The position numbers were made by a program, and so were the translations under genes. A stretch of DNA of 64,000 nt from Rhodoferax sp. OV413 (GTDB lineage Bacteria > Pseudomonadota > Gammaproteobacteria > Burkholderiales > Burkholderiaceae_C). The notes below the pieces were generated by a model, which was not told where the DNA came from, searched no databases, and worked only from the letters and a program-made list of their open reading frames with translations. Each line of letters starts with the position of its first letter. Within the stretch, counting starts at the first letter, position 1. This document shows, one piece after another, positions 59,666-64,000 of this stretch. The stretch covers positions 62,001 to 126,000 of the forward strand of contig NZ_FNJA01000002.1 of the NCBI RefSeq assembly GCF_900104385.1, given 5' to 3'.

Positions 59666-62092
59666 ATGCCCAAACCTAAGAAACCTTCTTCCCCTTCCAG
59701 TTCAAAAGCCGACCAGGCCATAGCCAGTGCAAAAAACACCGACAGCGGCCCGTCGGAAGGCCCTGCACCGCTAGAGCTAAGGGACGCGGCCGCCAAGAAG
59801 ATGGCCGAGACGCAGGCGGTAGTTGCCGCCATTCCATTCAATGCATCGAAAGCATCTGAGCATGGATTTGACAATGGCATCTCGCCGCCGGCCGGGCAGA
59901 CGGCAGCGCCGCTTTCGCGGATGACGACGGCCAGCACGCTCTCAGAGTCGTACCACGCAGGCAAGGTGGGCACCGTGGCACCGGAGGGCGTGAACGCGAC
60001 GATCGGCACGCTGGACCGGGTGCGGGTCGACTCCGGTGGCCAGACGCTCACCACCAACCAGGGCGTGGCGATTGCCGACAACCAGAACTCACTGAAGGCG
60101 GGCGTACGTGGCCCGGTGCTGCTGGAAGATTTTGTGCTGCGCGAAAAGCTGACGCACTTCGACCATGAACGCATCCCCGAGCGCATCGTGCATGCCCGCG
60201 GCTCGGCGGCGCATGGCTACTTTGAATGCTACGCACCATTGACTGAACAAACCAAAGCCGCACCGTTCCAGGAAGCGGGCAAGGTAACGCCGGTGTTCGT
60301 ACGCTTTTCCACCGTGGCGGGCGAGCGCGGGTCGAAAGACACGGCACGCGATGTGCGCGGTTTTGCCGTCAAGTTCTATACCGACGAAGGCAACTGGGAC
60401 CTGGTGGGCAACAACATGCCGGTGTTCTTCATCCAGGACGCGATGAAGTTTCCGGACCTGGTGCATGCCGTCAAACCCGAGCCGCACCACGGCATGCCGC
60501 AGGCAGCCAGCGCGCACGACACCTTCTGGGATTTCATCTCGCTGATGCCCGAGTCCACCCATATGCTGATGTGGGTGATGAGCGACCGGGCCATTCCACG
60601 CAGCTACGCCACCATGCAGGGCTTTGGTGTGCACAGCTACCGCTTTGTGAATGACGCCGGGGAGTCGGTGTTCGTCAAATTCCACTGGGAGCCCAAGTAC
60701 GGAACCCATTCGCTGGTGTGGGACGAGGCCGTCAAAATCTCGGGCGCCGACCCGGACTACCACCGCCGTGATCTGTGGGAGCGGATTGAATCCGGCGTGT
60801 TCCCTGAATGGGAGTTGGGCGTGCAGATCTTCACCGAGGAACAGGCTGAAGCCTTTAGCTTCGACATCCTCGACGCGACCAAGCTGATTCCTGAAGAACT
60901 GGTGCCGGTGCAGCCGGTCGGCCGCATGGTGCTGAACCGCAACCCGGACAACTTCTTTGCCGAGACCGAACAGGTCGCTTTTTGCACCGCGCATGTGGTG
61001 CCCGGCATCGACTTCAGCAACGACCCACTGCTGGCCGGGCGCATCCACTCGTATGTGGATACCCAGATTTCGCGTCTGGGCGGGCCCAATTTCCACGAAC
61101 TGCCCATCAACTCACCGATTGCCCCGGTGCACAACAACCAGCGCGACGGCATGCACCGCCAGGCCATTCCCCGCGGCCGCGTAGCGTATGAGCCCAATTC
61201 GCTGGGGGGTGGCTGTCCGTTCCAGGCGGGTGCGGCGCAGGGCTTCGTCAGCGTGCCGGCCCGGCTGGAAGCCAAGGAGGCGCAGGGCAAAGTCCGCGCC
61301 AAGCCCGAGAAGTTTGCCGACCACTACACCCAGGCCACGCTATTCCTGGACAGCCAGACCGAGGTGGAGCGTGCCCATATCGCCGCTGCGTTCCGCTTTG
61401 AACTGAGCAAGGTGACAGTGCCGGCCATCCGCGAGCGGATGGTGGCATCGCTGCTCAACGTGTCCGAGGAGCTGGTGAAGACGGTGGCTGCTGGCCTGGG
61501 TATGGCGAAGCTGCCAGCGCCGCTTCCCAAAGCCTTGGAAACCGTCGAGACCCCAGAAGTGACGGTCTCGGCCGCTCTGTCGCTGAAGGCCCGACCGGGT
61601 GATGGATCGATTGCCGGTCGCAAGGTCGCATTGCTGGTGGCCGATGGCGTCGATGGCGACAGCCTGCTGAAGATCCATGCGGCCTTGCTGGCCCAGGATG
61701 CCGTCCCCCGCTTTGTTGCACCCCACATCGGGCGCGTTGCCACCAGCGATGGCACCGAGATCGAAGCCGATGCCTCACTTGAAAACGAGCCGGGTTTCCT
61801 GTTCGACGCTCTGGTGCTGCCCAACGGCAAGGCCGGTGTGGATGCATTGTCCAAGGACGGGCATACCGCCGAATTCATCAAAGATCAGTACCGCCACTGC
61901 AAGCCCATCCTGGTCCTCTCGGGCTCGCAAACATTGTTCGCGCAGGCCGGCGGCTCCGACCTGACGCCCAGCGGTGGACAAGACCCCGGGATCTTTCTGG
62001 GCCCGTTCCGCAGCTCCACGGTTCAAGCCTTCATCAAAGGCATTGGCCGGCACCGCCACCCCGAGCGTGAAACGGACCCACCAAGGGTCTAG
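59666..62092 (+). CDS. katE: Large-subunit monofunctional catalase (HPII/KatE type)
   Basis: An 808-residue catalase that splits hydrogen peroxide in the cytosol. After a Lys/Pro/Ser-rich N-terminal extension, the catalytic His is in [12 protein letters not shown] (about residue 175), with the Asn in [10 protein letters not shown]. The heme-ligand Tyr is in [16 protein letters not shown] (about 461). The C-terminal domain (about 640-808) is the class I amidotransferase-like fold found in large catalases ([15 protein letters not shown]). ATG 59666 ([10 protein letters not shown]) is chosen. It is grouped with DUF421 upstream and a receiver protein 183 bases downstream, suggesting a stress-induced block. 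Confidence 0.94.
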   Translation: MPKPKKPSSPSSSKADQAIASAKNTDSGPSEGPAPLELRDAAAKKMAETQAVVAAIPFNASKASEHGFDNGISPPAGQTAAPLSRMTTASTLSESYHAGKVGTVAPEGVNATIGTLDRVRVDSGGQTLTTNQGVAIADNQNSLKAGVRGPVLLEDFVLREKLTHFDHERIPERIVHARGSAAHGYFECYAPLTEQTKAAPFQEAGKVTPVFVRFSTVAGERGSKDTARDVRGFAVKFYTDEGNWDLVGNNMPVFFIQDAMKFPDLVHAVKPEPHHGMPQAASAHDTFWDFISLMPESTHMLMWVMSDRAIPRSYATMQGFGVHSYRFVNDAGESVFVKFHWEPKYGTHSLVWDEAVKISGADPDYHRRDLWERIESGVFPEWELGVQIFTEEQAEAFSFDILDATKLIPEELVPVQPVGRMVLNRNPDNFFAETEQVAFCTAHVVPGIDFSNDPLLAGRIHSYVDTQISRLGGPNFHELPINSPIAPVHNNQRDGMHRQAIPRGRVAYEPNSLGGGCPFQAGAAQGFVSVPARLEAKEAQGKVRAKPEKFADHYTQATLFLDSQTEVERAHIAAAFRFELSKVTVPAIRERMVASLLNVSEELVKTVAAGLGMAKLPAPLPKALETVETPEVTVSAALSLKARPGDGSIAGRKVALLVADGVDGDSLLKIHAALLAQDAVPRFVAPHIGRVATSDGTEIEADASLENEPGFLFDALVLPNGKAGVDALSKDGHTAEFIKDQYRHCKPILVLSGSQTLFAQAGGSDLTPSGGQDPGIFLGPFRSSTVQAFIKGIGRHRHPERETDPPRV

Positions 62093-62275
62093 GCGCCTGT
62101 GGCAGGCGTACTGCCCTGAGTCAATCAACTACTTTTTAAGCATGAAACCCAGCTCTCTTTCCACGCTTTTGCCTCAGATTCCTCCGCGCCCGGGCAGCAG
62201 TGGGAATAGGTTTGGTAGCGGCCACTGCATGAGGCCCGTAGGCCCACTGGGGGTACAAAGTGGCAGGACACAGCC

Positions 62276-62650
62276 ATGCGTGTAGTGGTACTGGAAGACA
62301 GTGCGGTGGTCCTGCGCGAGCTGGAACTGATCCTGCGGGCCATGGGCGCCAAGCTGGTGTTCACGACCGCTACAGCGGATGAGGCGATGGACTGGTTCAG
62401 GCTCAACCCCTCGGCTTGGGACCTGGTGGTTATCGACCTGTTCCTCGCCTCCGGCAATGGGTTCCAGCTGCTGGACATCTGCCGTGGGCGGTCGCCAGCG
62501 CAGCGTGCGGTGATTCTGTCCAACTATTCGGGCAGCTATGTCCGAGAGCACGCCCTGCGCGCAGGGGCCGACGCATTTTTCGATAAGTCTTTCGACATGG
62601 AGAAGATGGTCGATTTTTGTATCGATTTCCACCAAAACCTCAAGGCTTAA
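62276..62650 (+). CDS. Single-domain response regulator (receiver only)
   Basis: A 124-residue CheY-like receiver without an output domain. Acid pair Glu7/Asp8 (VVVLEDSAV), phosphorylation site Asp54 (LVVIDLFLAS), conserved Ser82 (VILSNYSG) and Lys104 (FFDKSFD) are all present, so it should be phosphorylated. No histidine kinase gene is in the window. It may act in a phosphorelay, in motility control or by binding partner proteins. Confidence 0.88.
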   Translation: MRVVVLEDSAVVLRELELILRAMGAKLVFTTATADEAMDWFRLNPSAWDLVVIDLFLASGNGFQLLDICRGRSPAQRAVILSNYSGSYVREHALRAGADAFFDKSFDMEKMVDFCIDFHQNLKA

Positions 62651-62923
62651 AAGCTGCCCGCGCCTTACCTAGACCGCAGCGGATGCGGCCGCATTTCGTG
62701 CGTGGGGGCGCAGGAAGAATCGCACGATTTCCGCAGAAGCGGCCGGCCCGTTCACATCGGTGTAAGACTCCTCTGCACTTCCACCGAACCATGTGTGGGA
62801 ACTCGCGTAGAAATGCAACAAAAAGCTAGCAGCATCCCGTCCTACGGCATGCCAGGAGGGAAGCCGACAGCCGCCTTTCGTGGCCCGCAGCACCATGCAG
62901 TCTCATATTTTTGGAGACACAGC

Positions 62924-63892
62924 GTGAACGACACCATACTGCCCGGCCCGAGGAATGTTGCCCAAGGGGCTGCATCCAACTATCTACAAAGTCCGGCGCC
63001 GCCGGCAAGCGCCGTCTCCTGGGCGGCCATCGTCGCAGGCGCCGCAGGCGCTGCTGCACTGTCGTTGATCCTGCTCATCCTGGGGGTGGGCCTGGGACTT
63101 TCTTCTGTCTCGCCTTGGTCTGGCCAGGGGGCAACGGCCAGCACCTTCGGCATCTCGACGATTCTGTGGATTTCGTTCACCCAACTTGCTGCGGCCGGCA
63201 TGGGCGGTTACCTGGCGGGTCGTCTGCGCACACGTTGGGCGGCAGTTCATACGGACGAGGTGTACTTTCGTGACACCGCCCATGGATTTCTGGCCTGGGC
63301 AGTTGCCACTTTGGTGACTGCCGCTTTGCTGACGTCCACTATAGGCGGCATCGTTAATGGTGGCGTGCAAGCCGGTGCCAACATGGTTTCAGGCGCGGCA
63401 AGCACTGCAGCGAATGCAATGCCTGCACTGAGCGCTGCCGCCAAGCAGGACGCTGCGTTTGCAGACCAGGGCTATTTCGTCGACGGCCTGTTCCGAAAAA
63501 GCATGGCGGCTCCCGCCCCGGATGCTGCGGCCAGTGCGTCCGCCGGTGTCAGCAAGGATGAGGCTGCGTCTTCGTCGGCAGAGGCCGGCCGCATTTTCGC
63601 CAGCGCCATCGGCAAAGGGACTTTGCCAGCCGACGATCTGAAGTACCTAGGCCAATTGGTCGCACAGCGCACGGGCATGCCGCAGGCAGATGCCGAGAAG
63701 CGGGTGACCGAGGTATTTGGACGCTTGCAGGCCAGCGCCAAGGATGCAGAAGCGGCAGCCCGTAATGCGGCCGACAAGGCCAGAAAAGCCTCTGCGTACA
63801 GCGCGCTGTGGCTATTCGTTTCCCTGCTGATTGGCGCCTTTGTTGCCAGTCTGGCCGCGACCTACGGCGGTCGTCAGCGCGACCTTTTCTAA
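62924..63892 (+). CDS. Uncharacterised membrane protein
   Basis: A 322-residue protein with hydrophobic segments near residues 27-52 (AIVAGAAGAAALSLILLI), 65-90, 120-145 and a last one near 295-315 (ALWLFVSLLIGAFVASLAA). The loop between the third and fourth is long (about 150 residues), Ala-rich and charged, with a coiled-coil-like stretch RVTEVFGRLQASAKDAEAAA. GTG 62924 is chosen because GGAG lies 8 bases before it. An ATG at 62813 would add 37 residues of unlike composition. Family not recognised; neighbours suggest envelope stress. Confidence 0.7.
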   Translation: MNDTILPGPRNVAQGAASNYLQSPAPPASAVSWAAIVAGAAGAAALSLILLILGVGLGLSSVSPWSGQGATASTFGISTILWISFTQLAAAGMGGYLAGRLRTRWAAVHTDEVYFRDTAHGFLAWAVATLVTAALLTSTIGGIVNGGVQAGANMVSGAASTAANAMPALSAAAKQDAAFADQGYFVDGLFRKSMAAPAPDAAASASAGVSKDEAASSSAEAGRIFASAIGKGTLPADDLKYLGQLVAQRTGMPQADAEKRVTEVFGRLQASAKDAEAAARNAADKARKASAYSALWLFVSLLIGAFVASLAATYGGRQRDLF

Positions 63893-63915
63893 CACCCAAC
63901 CCAAGGAGGCATTTG

Positions 63916-63990
63916 ATGCGTTCACTGCTTTTGCTATTTCTGGGGATACCGATCCCCATCATTATTCTCATTGCCCTTTTCGTCCACTAG
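63916..63990 (+). CDS. 24-residue membrane peptide
   Basis: A tiny gene encoding MRSLLLLFLGIPIPIIILIA and four more residues, nearly all hydrophobic with two prolines mid-helix. An ideal ribosome site AAGGAGG (63903-63909) lies 6 bases before the ATG, and the gene starts 23 bases after the preceding stop, so it is co-transcribed. Similar one-helix peptides with an IPIP-like kink are known in proteobacteria but have no assigned role. It is likely real because of the ribosome site and position. Confidence 0.7.
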   Translation: MRSLLLLFLGIPIPIIILIALFVH

Positions 63991-64000
63991 GCGGCAGAGC

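Noticed and set aside
1-64000. CRISPR arrays, tRNA or rRNA genes, insertion sequences, prophage
   Set aside because: No regularly spaced direct repeats, no cloverleaf or rRNA segments, and no transposase, integrase or phage structural wording on either strand.

Overview
The window is GC-rich, densely coded DNA of a betaproteobacterium, most likely Burkholderiales and probably Comamonadaceae. The case rests on gene content (a GtsABC-type sugar transporter, a YqjH/YqjI pair, RdgC, HcnABC-like dehydrogenase genes) and on two kinds of short intergenic repeat that I associate with that family. No rRNA, tRNA, CRISPR array, insertion sequence or phage gene was seen. The species cannot be fixed from the sequence alone.

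Layout. 1-3251: the end of a spermidine/putrescine-type ABC permease pair, a GntR/FCD regulator and an Asp/Glu/hydantoin racemase lacking one catalytic cysteine. 3321-6556: AI-2E family exporter, RdgC, a small exported LTXXQ-like protein and a glutaredoxin-fold protein with an odd active site. 6557-6972: a non-coding stretch with three DnaA boxes, a GC-rich spacer, CTA trinucleotide repeats and an AT-rich tract, the arrangement of a bacterial origin-unwinding element, but with no dnaA gene nearby. 6973-12684: two tandem paralogous PAS/GAF-GGDEF-EAL proteins. 12850-14169: ferric-siderophore reductase and its PadR-type regulator. 14355-16123: DEDDh exonuclease and DUF4143 ATPase.

16584-26514 is a sugar-uptake and catabolic operon on the + strand: binding protein, two permeases, ATPase, Gfo/Idh/MocA oxidoreductase, TIM-barrel isomerase, alpha/beta hydrolase, pentulose/hexulose-phosphate 3-epimerase, ROK kinase and ROK repressor. 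Most catabolic genes overlap by 1-4 bases.

26720-57365 is a roughly 30 kb amino-compound catabolic island. It holds an M20 amidohydrolase; a HAD protein; a hydroxylysine-kinase-like enzyme coupled to an AGXT2L-type phospho-lyase and an Lrp regulator; a long minus-strand run (41930 to 32085) with a three-subunit HcnABC-like dehydrogenase, class III aminotransferase, two further flavin oxidases, a GNAT protein and a D-threonine-aldolase-like enzyme under a divergent LysR regulator; an aldehyde dehydrogenase/cupin/2-hydroxyacid dehydrogenase/GNAT group; and a plus-strand group with HAD protein, flavin oxidase, peptide/opine-type ABC transporter, tartrate/malate-dehydrogenase-like enzyme and semialdehyde dehydrogenase. 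HAD, flavin oxidase, GNAT and Lrp genes each occur twice in the island.

57413-64000 is envelope and stress related: MltB-like lytic transglycosylase, DUF421 membrane protein, large catalase, stand-alone receiver protein, a membrane protein and a 24-residue membrane peptide. Six copies of a short palindromic repeat are scattered through intergenic sites from 4471 to 58784. Their stem is kept while its sequence changes.
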